From Clostridiaceae bacterium (GTDB lineage: Bacteria > Bacillota > Clostridia > DSM-8532), in assembly GCA_012840245.1 (NCBI GenBank), contig DULR01000017.1:46612-110611 (forward strand): a stretch of DNA of 64,000 nt, read 5' to 3'. Below, piece after piece: positions 36,535-46,473 of this stretch. Each line of letters begins with the position of its first letter. Position 1 is the stretch's first letter. The notes under the pieces are model-generated. The model searched no databases and was not told where the DNA came from. It saw nothing but the letters and a program-made list of their open reading frames with translations. Made by a program: the position numbers and the translations under genes.

Positions 36535-37254
36535 TTATCTTCTCCTTAAGCCCAGTCTTTGTTTTAATCTTAAAAGATCCGCATTGGCAATCAGTTCTTC
36601 CGGAAATCCGGATCTCCTTACAACCTCCAGAGCTGCGTCGCTGTCGCCTATATCTGTATGGATATGTGCGTCACTGTTTATTATAACGTATACTTTGTTT
36701 TTATAACATTCTTCAAGAAGCATCCTGTAGTTTTCTGCTGCGTTTTTCCTGAAGGAGGTCGGTTTCAGTGATGAGTTGTTGACTTCAACGAGCACCCCGT
36801 ATTCCGAAGCAGCCTTTGCCAGTTCAGTATAATCGATGGGTACCCTTGAGTCGTCGGGATGTCCGATGATATTTACATACCTTTTTTCCATGCTTTTAAT
36901 TATGGCTTTTGTGTTCTCCTTCATAGTTGACGGCGCCAGACAAGGGCTGTGGAAGCTTGAGATCACAATATCCATTTCTTCAGGAATCAAACCTTCGGTA
37001 TCGAGCGACCCGTCAAAATCAACTATATTTGCTTCAATTCCTTTATAAATCTCCACACCATATAAAACACCGGGTATGACCCTCAAATTGTCAAAATGAT
37101 ATCTGTGAGGTCCTCCGGGCATTTTGGGTCCGTGATCGGTCATTCCTATCAATGCCAGACCCTTCCCGGAAGCTTCTTTGGCATACTCACTTATCGTACT
37201 GTAGGCATGTCCGCTGCTGATAGTGTGAAAATGACAGTCTGCAACAAGTTTCAT
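36535..37254 (-). CDS. PHP-domain phosphoesterase (YcdX-like)
   Basis: 239 aa from the ATG at 37254 (GAGG about 10 nt upstream; an ATG at 37263 is possible). Metal ligands are recognisable as DCHFHT (8-13), [24 protein letters not shown] and SDAHIHTD, the trinuclear site of the PHP superfamily, subgroup YcdX. It probably hydrolyses a phosphoester, and its exact substrate is unknown. First gene of the operon with prfA and a ZIP transporter. Confidence 0.85.
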   Translation of the reverse strand: MKLVADCHFHTISSGHAYSTISEYAKEASGKGLALIGMTDHGPKMPGGPHRYHFDNLRVIPGVLYGVEIYKGIEANIVDFDGSLDTEGLIPEEMDIVISSFHSPCLAPSTMKENTKAIIKSMEKRYVNIIGHPDDSRVPIDYTELAKAASEYGVLVEVNNSSLKPTSFRKNAAENYRMLLEECYKNKVYVIINSDAHIHTDIGDSDAALEVVRRSGFPEELIANADLLRLKQRLGLRRR

Positions 37255-37356
37255 CTGTCCCATCCTCTGTTTCGGTAAACTTATACTCACACATAATACT
37301 ACAATTATATATAAACTTAAGTCAACCTGAACTTACCCGCCATTTTACGGCAAAAT

Positions 37357-37387
37357 AAAAGCAGCCATAGAATGTATGGCTGCTTTA
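37357..37387 (-). terminator. Terminator of the Hsp20 gene
   Basis: AAAAGCAGCCATA and TATGGCTGCTTT form a 12-bp stem with a 5-nt loop. Leftward it ends in TTTTATTTT, 25 bp after the stop. Confidence 0.85.
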
Positions 37388-37411
37388 AAAAAGGAAGGAG
37401 GAAAACAAAGG

Positions 37412-37861
37412 CTATTCGATCTCGATCTTTCTTGCTCTCTTTTCCGGTTCAGCCTTCGGCAGGACTACTGTAAGCAAACCGTCTTTATATGATGCCTTGA
37501 CTTTTTCGTTGTCGATATTGGGCACGGTAAAGGATCTTCTGAAGGATCCGCTCCTGCGCTCCCTGTAGATATATCCGTCCTCATCCTCGTTTCTTTCCTG
37601 TTTTACGTCAACTCCAAGGGTCAGCACATCATTGTTCAGATCGATGATAATGTCCTCTTTTCTTACTCCGGGCATTTCTGCCTCAACAATATATTCATTG
37701 TCTGTCTCTTTTACGTCTGCACGGATAGGAGATGTCCATGAAGATACCCTGGCGAAGAAAGGATCTCTGAAAAACTCATCGAAAAACCTGTCAATTCCGA
37801 ACCAGTCGTCTCTTCTTGATATATTGCCGTTTTTTCTTGAAAAAGGAACCAGACTGAACAT
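37412..37861 (-). CDS. Small heat-shock protein Hsp20/alpha-crystallin
   Basis: 149 aa, strong CGGAGGTGG ribosome site. The N-terminal arm has FDEFFRDPF and the alpha-crystallin domain runs from about 45 to 135 (YIVEAEMPGVRKEDIIIDLNNDVLTL, YIYRERRSGSFRRSFTVP, KDGLLTVVLPKAE), ending in the conserved R-K-I-E-I/V tail. It is an ATP-independent holdase chaperone. The gene is monocistronic, its promoter is bracketed by two CtsR-type boxes, and it is therefore probably heat-induced by loss of CtsR repression. Confidence 0.93.
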   Translation of the reverse strand: MFSLVPFSRKNGNISRRDDWFGIDRFFDEFFRDPFFARVSSWTSPIRADVKETDNEYIVEAEMPGVRKEDIIIDLNNDVLTLGVDVKQERNEDEDGYIYRERRSGSFRRSFTVPNIDNEKVKASYKDGLLTVVLPKAEPEKRARKIEIE

Positions 37862-37894
37862 AAAACCACCTCCGTTTTATAATGTTGATTTGTT

Positions 37895-37911
37895 TTTGAC
37901 TTTCTTTGACC
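37895..37911 (-). promoter_or_regulatory. CtsR box, promoter-proximal
   Basis: On the minus strand GGTCAAAGAAAGTCAAA, a full match to the RGTCAAA-NAN-RGTCAAA heptad repeat bound by CtsR. It lies just downstream of the -10. Confidence 0.85.
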
Positions 37912-37919
37912 TTAACTAA

Positions 37920-37949
37920 ATTTTACATTATTACGCATCGATGTTTCAA
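37920..37949 (-). promoter_or_regulatory. Hsp20 promoter
   Basis: Leftward TTGAAA (37944-37949), 18 bp, TAAAAT (37920-37925), between the two CtsR boxes. Confidence 0.65.
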
Positions 37950-37956
37950 GTCTGTT

Positions 37957-37973
37957 TTTGACTATCTTTGACC
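37957..37973 (-). promoter_or_regulatory. CtsR box, upstream of the -35
   Basis: On the minus strand GGTCAAAGATAGTCAAA, again a full match, 62 bp from the first box. Two boxes on either side of one promoter suggest tight repression. Confidence 0.85.
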
Positions 37974-38066
37974 TTTGCTTAGCCGTTTTTTGGCATTCTC
38001 CTCTTTATTGCTCTTTATTACTTGTGTTTTTATAGTTTTTCACCCTTTCTTGATTTTATACTTTGG

Positions 38067-38098
38067 GTCAGATGGATCAGTTCCTTGATCCATCTGAC
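38067..38098. terminator. Hairpin after spoVB
   Basis: GTCAGATGGATCA and TGATCCATCTGAC form a perfect 13-bp stem with a 6-nt loop. The T run is on the plus strand, so efficiency for the leftward spoVB transcript is uncertain. The stem shares CAGATGGATC with the terminator at 3475. Confidence 0.5.
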
Positions 38099-38138
38099 TT
38101 TTGCTCATTTATCCTCATTCGGGAAAAATTCTCAGTGA

Positions 38139-39683
38139 TTAACTTTTCCGGACGAGCCAGCGTTTCAGATCATCTTTCTTTATGATGCCTGTTACCATGT
38201 ATATAGCAATAAACATCATAAAGGCGATCATCACGATCATTACCATATAGATCCTTACCGGTATACTCATATTTATTAATACATTCCTGACAATAAAAAT
38301 CAAAAGGACTCCTGCCAAAGCTGCAGAGACCGGTTTTACGATCCACTGGCCAACATCTATGGAAATACCGGTTATTTTTGATATTTCTCTGAAATTGAAC
38401 GCGATGGTTATTATGCTCCCGGCAATAACAGCATATATGTAAGCCTCCACCCCCATGACGGGCATTAAGAACCAGATCCCTGCAATTCTTATAACGCTTC
38501 CGGTGAGAGTGTTTATAAGGATAGCCGATTCTCTTGCCAGGCCGTTGAGTATGCCCAGCATGGTATGCTGGAGATAAAGGAAAACACCTGTCAGCGAAAG
38601 CAGCCTCAGGATCGGGCCGACGTCATTCCCCGGGTAAACCAGCTCAGCCAGTTCATGGCTGCATGAAGCGAAAAACGATGTAAATATGAGCCCCATTATA
38701 ATGGTCAGTCTTATTGATTGCGATATCTGTCTGTTGGCTATCCTGTACTGTTTGGCGGCTACAGCCCCGGCTATGGCAGGGACCAGCGCTGTTGCCAGTG
38801 ACATTGGAAGCATCGAAGGGAAAAAAACCAGCGGAGAAGCCATACCTGTCAGTTTTCCGAAGGATTGCAGACTCTCCTGGAACGTAAGTCCGGATAAAAC
38901 CAGTCTTTGAGGGATCAATAAGCTTTCGGCAGTTCCGATCAATGACAGTACTAGCCTGTTCGCAGATATGGGAAGAGCGGTCTTTACGATCTTTCTTATC
39001 ATCGTGCCGGTTTTTTCTTTTCTCGCGAGCTTGAGCTCATAGAGCGATCTTTTGTTTGAAAACAGGAAAGCGATATATACTACCAGAACATTTGCGCATT
39101 CGCCAATAAGCATGGCCAGTACGGCCAGCAGGCACATGCTTTCTATTCCCTTTCCTCTGAAGGAATCTATCATGAATATGACAAAAAGAAGCTTGGTGAC
39201 CTGCTCCGCGATCTGTCCTATCGAATTCGGCATCATTTCCTGCCTGCCGTAAAAATATCCTTTGAATGCTGAAACTGCAGCTATCGGAGGAACAAAAACC
39301 AGTATAAAAAACAGAGAGCGTTTTGTCCTCATATCGCCTGTAGTTCCCAATACGAGAGCATCGAGATTCAGAAGCAGGATCCCGCATATCACGACACCTG
39401 CAGCCAGAACTAATCCTGCTGAGATCGATGTGATCTTTACTCCGGCATGTTTCAGTCCTTTTGAAGTTTCCTCTGCTACAAAGCGGGACACGGCAACTGA
39501 TACGCCTGCTGAAAGCACCAGGACCAACAGAGAGTAGATGGGCGTCATCAACTGATAGAGCCCCAATCCTTCGGTACCTATGCTGTTGGCAATAATAACG
39601 CGATACAAAAATCCGATTGCTTTTACTATAAAGCCTGTTACTGTCAGAATTGCCGTATTGTATTTTAAGGAACGGCGCGCCAT
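38139..39683 (-). CDS. spoVB: Stage V sporulation protein B-like lipid flippase (MOP family)
   Basis: 514 aa with 12-14 predicted membrane helices. The N-terminus (YNTAILTVTGFIVKAIGFLYRV) and GLGLYQLMTPIYSLLVLVLSAGVSVAVSRFV are typical of SpoVB/polysaccharide transporters. SpoVB works in spore cortex formation and relatives flip lipid-linked precursors such as lipid II. Sporulators often have several paralogues, so the exact role is uncertain. It is monocistronic; only a 130-bp hairpin region separates its end from the promoter region of hsp20. Confidence 0.8.
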   Translation of the reverse strand: MARRSLKYNTAILTVTGFIVKAIGFLYRVIIANSIGTEGLGLYQLMTPIYSLLVLVLSAGVSVAVSRFVAEETSKGLKHAGVKITSISAGLVLAAGVVICGILLLNLDALVLGTTGDMRTKRSLFFILVFVPPIAAVSAFKGYFYGRQEMMPNSIGQIAEQVTKLLFVIFMIDSFRGKGIESMCLLAVLAMLIGECANVLVVYIAFLFSNKRSLYELKLARKEKTGTMIRKIVKTALPISANRLVLSLIGTAESLLIPQRLVLSGLTFQESLQSFGKLTGMASPLVFFPSMLPMSLATALVPAIAGAVAAKQYRIANRQISQSIRLTIIMGLIFTSFFASCSHELAELVYPGNDVGPILRLLSLTGVFLYLQHTMLGILNGLARESAILINTLTGSVIRIAGIWFLMPVMGVEAYIYAVIAGSIITIAFNFREISKITGISIDVGQWIVKPVSAALAGVLLIFIVRNVLINMSIPVRIYMVMIVMIAFMMFIAIYMVTGIIKKDDLKRWLVRKS

Positions 39684-39840
39684 TATTACCTCCCATTATT
39701 ACTGGCTGACTTTTCATACTATGTGTTTCGCCAATGTAATATGACACATGATGTCAATCCTGAATGCAGCATTTTCATCTGACACCATGGATCCAGGGTA
39801 TGTTTTCAACAATAGCCATTTTATGGGGGTATGGCTGCAA

Positions 39841-39886
39841 AATCACCCCGGGGGTGATTACATTCATGACGAAATAAAAGTATAAT
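39841..39886 (+). promoter_or_regulatory. Promoter with palindrome over the -35, lipoprotein gene
   Basis: AATCACCCC-G-GGGGTGATT (39841-39859) is a perfect 9-bp inverted repeat with one central base. Its right end overlaps a weak -35 (TTACAT, 39858-39863), 17 bp before TATAAT (39881-39886). The leader to the gene is about 95 nt. Confidence 0.55.
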
Positions 39887-39987
39887 AGCACCAAACAAAG
39901 CATAACCGCATATAAGAATATGGCAACATGCCAGCTTTATGATGCCGGTTCACTAAGATTCGAACATTATTTTGAGGAGGAATATCC

Positions 39988-40983
39988 ATGAATCTTAAAA
40001 AGCTTTTGAGCTTACTGCTGATTTTCTGTCTGGTTTTCAGTTTTGCCGCCTGTGGTTCCAGAGGTGTGGACGATGACGATGATGACCGTTCCACAAGAAG
40101 TTCCAGACGAGTGGACGATGACGATGACGACAGAAATGACGGCAAAAAAGCGGAAGACGATGATAATGACGAAAAAGATGATTCAGGTAAAAAAGACAAT
40201 AAGGATGATGAAGATAAAAAAGATGATGATGGCAAGGATGACAAGGTAAGCAGGGAAGAGGAAGAAGAGAGCAAAGGAATCGGCTCCGTCAATGATCCTC
40301 TTGCCAATTTCCCGGAAGGAAAGCTTCCTGAAGGGTATCCGATCGACAAATATCCCAATTACAAAGACGGAAAGGTCTGGATGGGAATAAGACATGACGA
40401 AGGCAATTACTACAAATATACCGTCGCAGTCGTATATGCTGAAGAATTTAATACCATAGACAAGTTTTATGCGGATTACCTGAAAAACGCCGCTGACTAT
40501 TCAGATCAGAAGACTCCTTTGGGCAACGTCTATACGGGTATATTGGACGGATTTAAGTTTAACATCATTATTTCCGAAACCAGTGAAGGGGCAGTTCAGG
40601 CAACAATAGAACTGACTGAGATCCCTTCAGCCGATAACGTATTGAAGTCGCTTGACAGGGCTGAACTTCCGTCCGGTTACCCGATCAACGACTTCCCCAT
40701 CATAGACGGAGCAGCCCTTTACGATGTGTCAGAATCTGAAAGCGACGGCAGTGTGACTTATATATTATATCTCTATACAGATAAGTCAATTAAAGAAATC
40801 GTCAAATTCTATGATGAAGAAATCACAGATATCCAGGACAAGTATAAATACTCCGACAGCGACGGTTTCAGTATAAGTGGTACATCCAAAGGCTACTATT
40901 TCAGCATAGAAGGTTATATGGAAACCGAGAATAACGTTGAACTGATCAAATACTCAATTATGGTCGACCCTACAGAAGATTAA
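39988..40983 (+). CDS. Lipoprotein with acidic low-complexity linker and duplicated domain
   Basis: 331 aa, AGGAGG upstream. Lipobox FAA-C at about residue 22. Residues 27-95 are almost entirely Asp, Lys, Arg, Glu and Ser, including two copies of a V-D6-R unit encoded by a DNA direct repeat. Two similar domains follow (about 108-200 and 215-325). Each starts LP-x-GYPI and contains a Y-x-V/L-Y strand, then a helix ending with K-F-Y (IDKFYADYLK, IVKFYDEEI), then a G-F/Y-x-F-x-I strand. The repeat looks like a tandem duplication. I do not recognise the family. It is surface-exposed by its signal, and the charged linker may pass through the cell wall. Confidence 0.75.
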   Translation: MNLKKLLSLLLIFCLVFSFAACGSRGVDDDDDDRSTRSSRRVDDDDDDRNDGKKAEDDDNDEKDDSGKKDNKDDEDKKDDDGKDDKVSREEEEESKGIGSVNDPLANFPEGKLPEGYPIDKYPNYKDGKVWMGIRHDEGNYYKYTVAVVYAEEFNTIDKFYADYLKNAADYSDQKTPLGNVYTGILDGFKFNIIISETSEGAVQATIELTEIPSADNVLKSLDRAELPSGYPINDFPIIDGAALYDVSESESDGSVTYILYLYTDKSIKEIVKFYDEEITDIQDKYKYSDSDGFSISGTSKGYYFSIEGYMETENNVELIKYSIMVDPTED

Positions 40984-40998
40984 GGCATGTTACTGAAT

Positions 40999-41053
40999 AA
41001 AGCCGGTTTGTGCCGGGCAGACCTGTGAAAGGAAAGCCCACAAACCGGCTTTC
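40999..41053 (+). terminator. Terminator of the duplicated-domain lipoprotein gene
   Basis: AAAGCCGGTTTGTG and CACAAACCGGCTTT form a perfect 14-bp stem with a 26-nt loop, followed by a weak T-rich tail. Confidence 0.7.
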
Positions 41054-41157
41054 ATATTTATTGGTACATAATTTACATAACGATCGCATGATGCTATAAT
41101 TTTCATCAGTGAGCAAAGACTAGAAGAAGGAGCAAGCACCAATCATACGGTGTAATA

Positions 41158-42021
41158 ATGCAAATGAATAACAGGTTTAAGGATGATCTGATCATTATAT
41201 TGAAAGGATATGCCATAGGCTCATCCATGAGCGTTCCCGGAGTGAGCGGCGGCACCATGGCCATCCTGTTAGGGATTTATGACAGGCTCATAAGTTCAAT
41301 AAGTAATTTTTTCAAAGATATCAAGGGAAACATACTATTTTTATTGAAGGTATGCATTGGAGCCGGAGCCGGCATCTGTTCCCTCGCGTTTTTGATCAAA
41401 TGGTTGCTGGAGAAATTTCCGATCCCTGTATCTGTGTTTTTCCTGGGTGCGGTTATAGGCGGTATTCCTGCGCTGTATAAGAAGGCTAGGCAATCAGAGT
41501 TAAGGATATCTTCCGTTTTTTACTTCCTTCTTGGTTTCCTTATCGTGCTGTCCATCGGGTTCATTCCGTCAGGAAGCATAAATATAAGCGTTGGTTCAGG
41601 AATCACTCATTATCTGATGCTGCTTCTCACCGGCATCGTGATCGCTTTGGCACTGGTGCTTCCGGGTATCAGTACCTCCCATATGCTGCTGGTACTGGGT
41701 ATGTATGATTCAATGCTTGCTGCAATAACCGGGTTTGATGTCATTTACATCGGGATATTGGGAATCGCAACATTGATCGGTGTTTTCCTGATCACGAAAC
41801 CAATTGAATGGACCCTGAACAGATTCCCCCATCAGACCTATTGCATGATCATAGGGTTCGTTCTTGGATCCACGACAGAGATCTTCAGGGACAAAATACT
41901 GCCCTCAATTCCCGAAAGTGCTGATGCTCTCTGGTGGATAGGTTTTGGAGTAATGTCCATAGCCGCGTTCATCTTAGGATTTATGGCTATCAATTCCCTG
42001 TCCGGATTTCAAAATGATTGA
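41158..42021 (+). CDS. DUF368 family membrane protein
   Basis: 287 aa with about eight membrane helices. The hallmark P-G-V-S-G-G-T-M-A (near residue 27) is followed by LLGIYDRLI, and a second related motif, LALVLPGISTSHMLLVLGMYD, comes mid-protein, giving an internal pseudo-repeat. Some DUF368 proteins have been reported as carrier-lipid (undecaprenyl phosphate) translocases. That role here is inference from the family. The best AAGGAG site is about 25 nt before the ATG, with a small CACC/GGTG hairpin in between that could bring it closer. Confidence 0.85.
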   Translation: MQMNNRFKDDLIIILKGYAIGSSMSVPGVSGGTMAILLGIYDRLISSISNFFKDIKGNILFLLKVCIGAGAGICSLAFLIKWLLEKFPIPVSVFFLGAVIGGIPALYKKARQSELRISSVFYFLLGFLIVLSIGFIPSGSINISVGSGITHYLMLLLTGIVIALALVLPGISTSHMLLVLGMYDSMLAAITGFDVIYIGILGIATLIGVFLITKPIEWTLNRFPHQTYCMIIGFVLGSTTEIFRDKILPSIPESADALWWIGFGVMSIAAFILGFMAINSLSGFQND

Positions 42022-42045
42022 AAATCAAAAATTGAGGATGATATC

Positions 42046-42083
42046 AGAAGCAGCTTCGGAAAATTCTCCGTCGCTGCTTTTTT
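42046..42083 (+). terminator. Terminator of the DUF368 gene
   Basis: AGCAGCTTCGGA pairs with TCCGTCGCTGCT (with internal mismatches), followed by seven T's. Confidence 0.75.
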
Positions 42084-42188
42084 ATATCAATCATGATCCC
42101 GTTTTGTGTAAAGCTGTGATAATCAGTCTGCCTTAATATTATATATTTTTTGAACGGTCCGGAAGCCGATTATCGTTATTTATTTCTA

Positions 42189-42244
42189 TTGAAGATAAAA
42201 TAAAGTTCTTGTAAAATATGATTACTTGTATTAAGTTACTTAAT
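42189..42244 (+). promoter_or_regulatory. Promoter and candidate operator of nfnAB
   Basis: TTGAAG (42189-42194), 17 bp, TAAAAT (42212-42217). ATTAAG-TTA-CTTAAT (42230-42244) is a palindrome a few bases after the expected start site and could bind a repressor. Confidence 0.5.
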
Positions 42245-42283
42245 GTCTTATATCATATTTGAAGCAAGGAGGCGAACGGCCGA

Positions 42284-43129
42284 ATGTACCGTATAGTCAG
42301 AAAGGAAATCCTGAATCCTCAGGTAAAACTTCTTGAAATCGAAGCTCCTTACGTCGCCCGAAAAGCAGAACCTGGCCAGTTTATCATTCTTCGCGTCAAC
42401 AAGGAAGGAGAACGTGTTCCGTTTACCATCGCCGATTTCGACAGGGAAAAGGGAACCGTCACCATAATCTTTCAGGAAGTGGGAGCTACAACACAGCTGC
42501 TGGGCCAATTGAACGAGGGTGATGAGGTCGAGGATTTCTGCGGTCCATTGGGCGTTGCTTCTCATTTCGAAGGAGTTAAGAAAGCTGCCGTCATAGGAGG
42601 CGGTCTCGGAACAGCGATTGCATACCCGCAGGCAAAAAAACTGCACAGCATGGGTGTTTCAGTCGATGCAATAACAGGTTTCAGGAACAAGGATCTTATA
42701 ATATTGGAAAAAGAGATGGCTGCCGTATCGGACAGGCTTATAATAACGACAGACGACGGTTCCAACGGGACAAAAGGTTTTGTTTCCGATATATTGAAAA
42801 AGCTTCTGGTTGAAGGCGCAAACTATGATGTAGTCATAGCCATAGGTCCCCCTATCATGATGAAAGTCGTATGTGATGTTACAAGACCATATGGCATAAA
42901 GACCATAGTCAGCCTGAATCCCATTATGGTAGACGGAACCGGAATGTGCGGAGGCTGCCGCGTGACTGTAGGCGGACAAATAAAATTTGCCTGTGTGGAT
43001 GGCCCGGATTTTGACGGTCATGAGGTTGATTTTACAGAGCTTATGAGGCGCCTTTCAATGTACAAGGATTCTGAAAAAGCTTCTGTCGAGCGGCATAAAT
43101 GCAGATTGGAGGGTGTCGTCAATGGCTAA
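42284..43129 (+). CDS. nfnA: NADH-dependent ferredoxin:NADP oxidoreductase, small subunit
   Basis: 281 aa, AAGGAGG upstream. It has a ferredoxin-reductase-type FAD domain (PGQFIILRVNKEGERVPFTIAD) and NAD domain (VIGGGLGTAIAYPQAK), then a C-terminal cysteine set GTGMCGGCRVTVGGQIKFAC binding a 2Fe-2S cluster. With the overlapping large subunit it forms the Nfn complex, which couples ferredoxin and NADH oxidation to NADP reduction by flavin-based electron bifurcation. Sulfide dehydrogenase (SudB) or PyrK-type proteins are related alternatives. The partner gene decides the call. Confidence 0.88.
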   Translation: MYRIVRKEILNPQVKLLEIEAPYVARKAEPGQFIILRVNKEGERVPFTIADFDREKGTVTIIFQEVGATTQLLGQLNEGDEVEDFCGPLGVASHFEGVKKAAVIGGGLGTAIAYPQAKKLHSMGVSVDAITGFRNKDLIILEKEMAAVSDRLIITTDDGSNGTKGFVSDILKKLLVEGANYDVVIAIGPPIMMKVVCDVTRPYGIKTIVSLNPIMVDGTGMCGGCRVTVGGQIKFACVDGPDFDGHEVDFTELMRRLSMYKDSEKASVERHKCRLEGVVNG

Positions 43130-44513
43130 CATGTCTTTGAAAAAAGTGCCGATCCCCGAGCAGGATCCTAAGGTCCGCAGCAAAAATTTTGATGAGGTTG
43201 CACTGGGTTATACAGAAGAAATGGCAGTAGAGGAAGCAAAGCGTTGCCTCAACTGCAAGCACAAGCCCTGTGTCAGCGGCTGTCCGGTCAATGTGCAGAT
43301 CCCGGAGTTCATTTCCCTTATTGCAGATGGCAGATTTGAAGAAGCCTACGAAAAGATCATAGAAACCAACAGCCTTCCTGCTGTTTGCGGGCGTGTATGT
43401 CCTCAGGAAACACAGTGTGAGGAAAAATGCGTGCGCGGCATAAAGGGAGAGCCGGTGGGCATAGGCCGTCTTGAGCGCTTTGCCGCAGACTGGGCTATGA
43501 GCAACACGAAAAGGACATATAAAAAAGTTTCTAAGAACGGTAAAAAAGTTGCCATCGTCGGATCAGGCCCTGCCGGATTGTCGTGTGCCGGAGATCTTAT
43601 AAAAATGGGATATGATGTTACCATATTTGAAGCCTTCCATCTGGCCGGCGGTGTTCTGGTTTACGGAATACCCGAGTTCAGACTTCCCAAAAGTCTGGTC
43701 CAGAAAGAAATAGAAACCCTTCTGGAACAGGGCGTTGAAATAAAGACGAACATGGTAATAGGCAAGGTCCTGACAATCGATGAGATATTTGAAGAAGGTT
43801 ATTCGGCAGTGTTCATCGGTTCGGGTGCAGGACTGCCCTCATTCATGCATATACCCGGCGAGAATCTGAACGGAGTATATTCGGCGAACGAGTTCCTTAC
43901 CCGTATAAATCTTATGAAAGCATATAAAGAAGACGCTGAGACTCCTGTCATGCGCGGCAGGTCAGTCGCTGTGATCGGAGGCGGAAATGTGGCCATGGAT
44001 GCCGCAAGATGCGCTCTTCGTCTGGGTGCCGACAATGTATATATCGTTTACAGACGGTCTGAGGCCGAAATGCCTGCCCGTCTGGAAGAAATACACCACG
44101 CAAAAGAGGAAGGTATCATATTCAAGCTGCTCACCAATCCCACCAAAATCCTTGGTGATGACAAGGGCTGGGTGAAAGGCATGGAATGTGTCGAAATGGA
44201 ATTAGGTGAACCTGATGCATCAGGCAGACGCCGCCCGATAGCAAAATCAGGCAGCGAGCATGTGGTCGATGTGGACACGGTGATCATCGCAATAGGAACT
44301 TCGCCCAATCCTTTGATCAGAAGCACTACCCCCGACCTCGCCACTAATAAATGGGGCTGCATAATTGCAGATGAACAGACCGGCCGCACCAGCAAGGAAG
44401 GTGTATTCGCCGGAGGTGACGCAGTCACCGGATCAGCAACGGTAATCCTGGCAATGGGTGCCGGCAAAAAGGCTGCAAAAGCCATCGATGAATACATAAA
44501 AAGCAAAAATTAA
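43122..44513 (+). CDS. nfnB: NADH-dependent ferredoxin:NADP oxidoreductase, large subunit
   Basis: 463 aa from the ATG at 43122 (GGAGGG 8 nt upstream), overlapping nfnA by 8 bp. The N-terminus binds two 4Fe-4S clusters: CLNCKHKPCVSGCPV and CGRVCPQETQCEEKC. FAD site VAIVGSGPAGLSCAGDL, NADP site VAVIGGGNVAMDAARCALRLG, and the closing motif GVFAGGDAVTGSATVILAMGAGKKAA. The same fold serves as the small subunit of glutamate synthase (GltD), but pairing with the SudB-like subunit and absence of a large glutamate synthase gene favour Nfn. It supplies NADPH for biosynthesis, including the gdhA product next door. Confidence 0.9.
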   Translation: MANMSLKKVPIPEQDPKVRSKNFDEVALGYTEEMAVEEAKRCLNCKHKPCVSGCPVNVQIPEFISLIADGRFEEAYEKIIETNSLPAVCGRVCPQETQCEEKCVRGIKGEPVGIGRLERFAADWAMSNTKRTYKKVSKNGKKVAIVGSGPAGLSCAGDLIKMGYDVTIFEAFHLAGGVLVYGIPEFRLPKSLVQKEIETLLEQGVEIKTNMVIGKVLTIDEIFEEGYSAVFIGSGAGLPSFMHIPGENLNGVYSANEFLTRINLMKAYKEDAETPVMRGRSVAVIGGGNVAMDAARCALRLGADNVYIVYRRSEAEMPARLEEIHHAKEEGIIFKLLTNPTKILGDDKGWVKGMECVEMELGEPDASGRRRPIAKSGSEHVVDVDTVIIAIGTSPNPLIRSTTPDLATNKWGCIIADEQTGRTSKEGVFAGGDAVTGSATVILAMGAGKKAAKAIDEYIKSKN

Positions 44514-44543
44514 AGCTATTTGGAATATATATAATCGCATCGA

Positions 44544-44576
44544 ATGGATATGAGAAAACTCATATCCATTTTTTTA
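44544..44576 (+). terminator. Terminator of nfnAB
   Basis: ATGGATATGAG and CTCATATCCAT form a perfect 11-bp stem with AAAA loop, followed by eight T's. Confidence 0.85.
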
Positions 44577-44605
44577 TATTTATTTGCAACTTCATGAATC
44601 TGTTC

Positions 44606-44634
44606 TTGCATATACTATTATTATCTGTTATAAT
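44606..44634 (+). promoter_or_regulatory. Promoter of gdhA with long leader
   Basis: TTGCAT (44606-44611), 17 bp, TATAAT (44629-44634). The region from 44641 to 44843 would be a leader of about 200 nt. No known riboswitch was recognised in it and no leader ORF is convincing. Confidence 0.65.
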
Positions 44635-44828
44635 CTTTACTGATCTGTTACCATCCGGGCCAAAAGCGGCTAAATGTTGGAAATTCTATGGTGTGCATGG
44701 TTTGCAACTAGGCTCCGCAATATGGAAACCGGTGCGCAGAAAAAATTTTATATATTTTAGTCAATATCAGAATGCAAGTGGTAGTTTTATTTGTTGCATA
44801 TTACCAATTCGCTGACTGATGGGCATAG

Positions 44829-46181
<1,353 letters not shown>

Positions 46182-46186
46182 TATTG

Positions 46187-46306
46187 TCAAGGGGACGGTT
46201 CTTTTGACAACTTATTGTCACTGGGACGGTCCTTTTTGTACACTATTTTATTAGTGTGTATTCTTAGAACTAAAATGTGCATAGGGGTCCGTCCCCAAAA
46301 CTCATA
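46187..46306. repeat. Two REP-like elements after gdhA
   Basis: TTGTCAAGGGGACGGTTCTT followed by TTGACAA, then TTGTCACTGGGACGGTCC (46187-46232), and a second, inverted element AAAATGTGCATAGGGGTCCG then TCCCCAAAACTCAT (46272-46306). The second carries an ATGTGCAT arm instead of the GAGTCAAA arm. Confidence 0.7.
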
Positions 46307-46370
46307 TTGACGCAGGTGCTTAAAGGTGAACAGAGCGAGATCCTTGCGGCCGCCAAAACATGAGTAAAGC

Positions 46371-46469
46371 AAGATCCTTCGACTCCGCTGCGCTTCGCTC
46401 AGGATGACATTGTTGGGCTACGGAGCGGAAAATCCGGTTTATTGTTCGCATTAATCAAATAATGCGAAC
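46371..46469. repeat. Fold-back repeat element
   Basis: Half of the hairpin core (gatccttcgactccgctgcgcttcgctcaggatgac) with flank GGGCTACGGAGCGGAAAATC and the terminal GTTCGCATTA-ATCAAA-TAATGCGAAC, itself a perfect 10-bp inverted repeat (46444-46469). Shares flank and terminus with the copies at 15813 and 52092. Confidence 0.7.
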
Positions 46470-46473
46470 ATAT

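Noticed and set aside
39864..40358. Ser/Leu-rich antisense ORF over the lipoprotein stalk
   Set aside because: Arises from the repetitive acidic codons of the true gene. No ribosome site.
43122..44513. GltD subunit of glutamate synthase
   Set aside because: It overlaps a SudB-like subunit gene and no large glutamate synthase gene is present. The Nfn large subunit is the better call.
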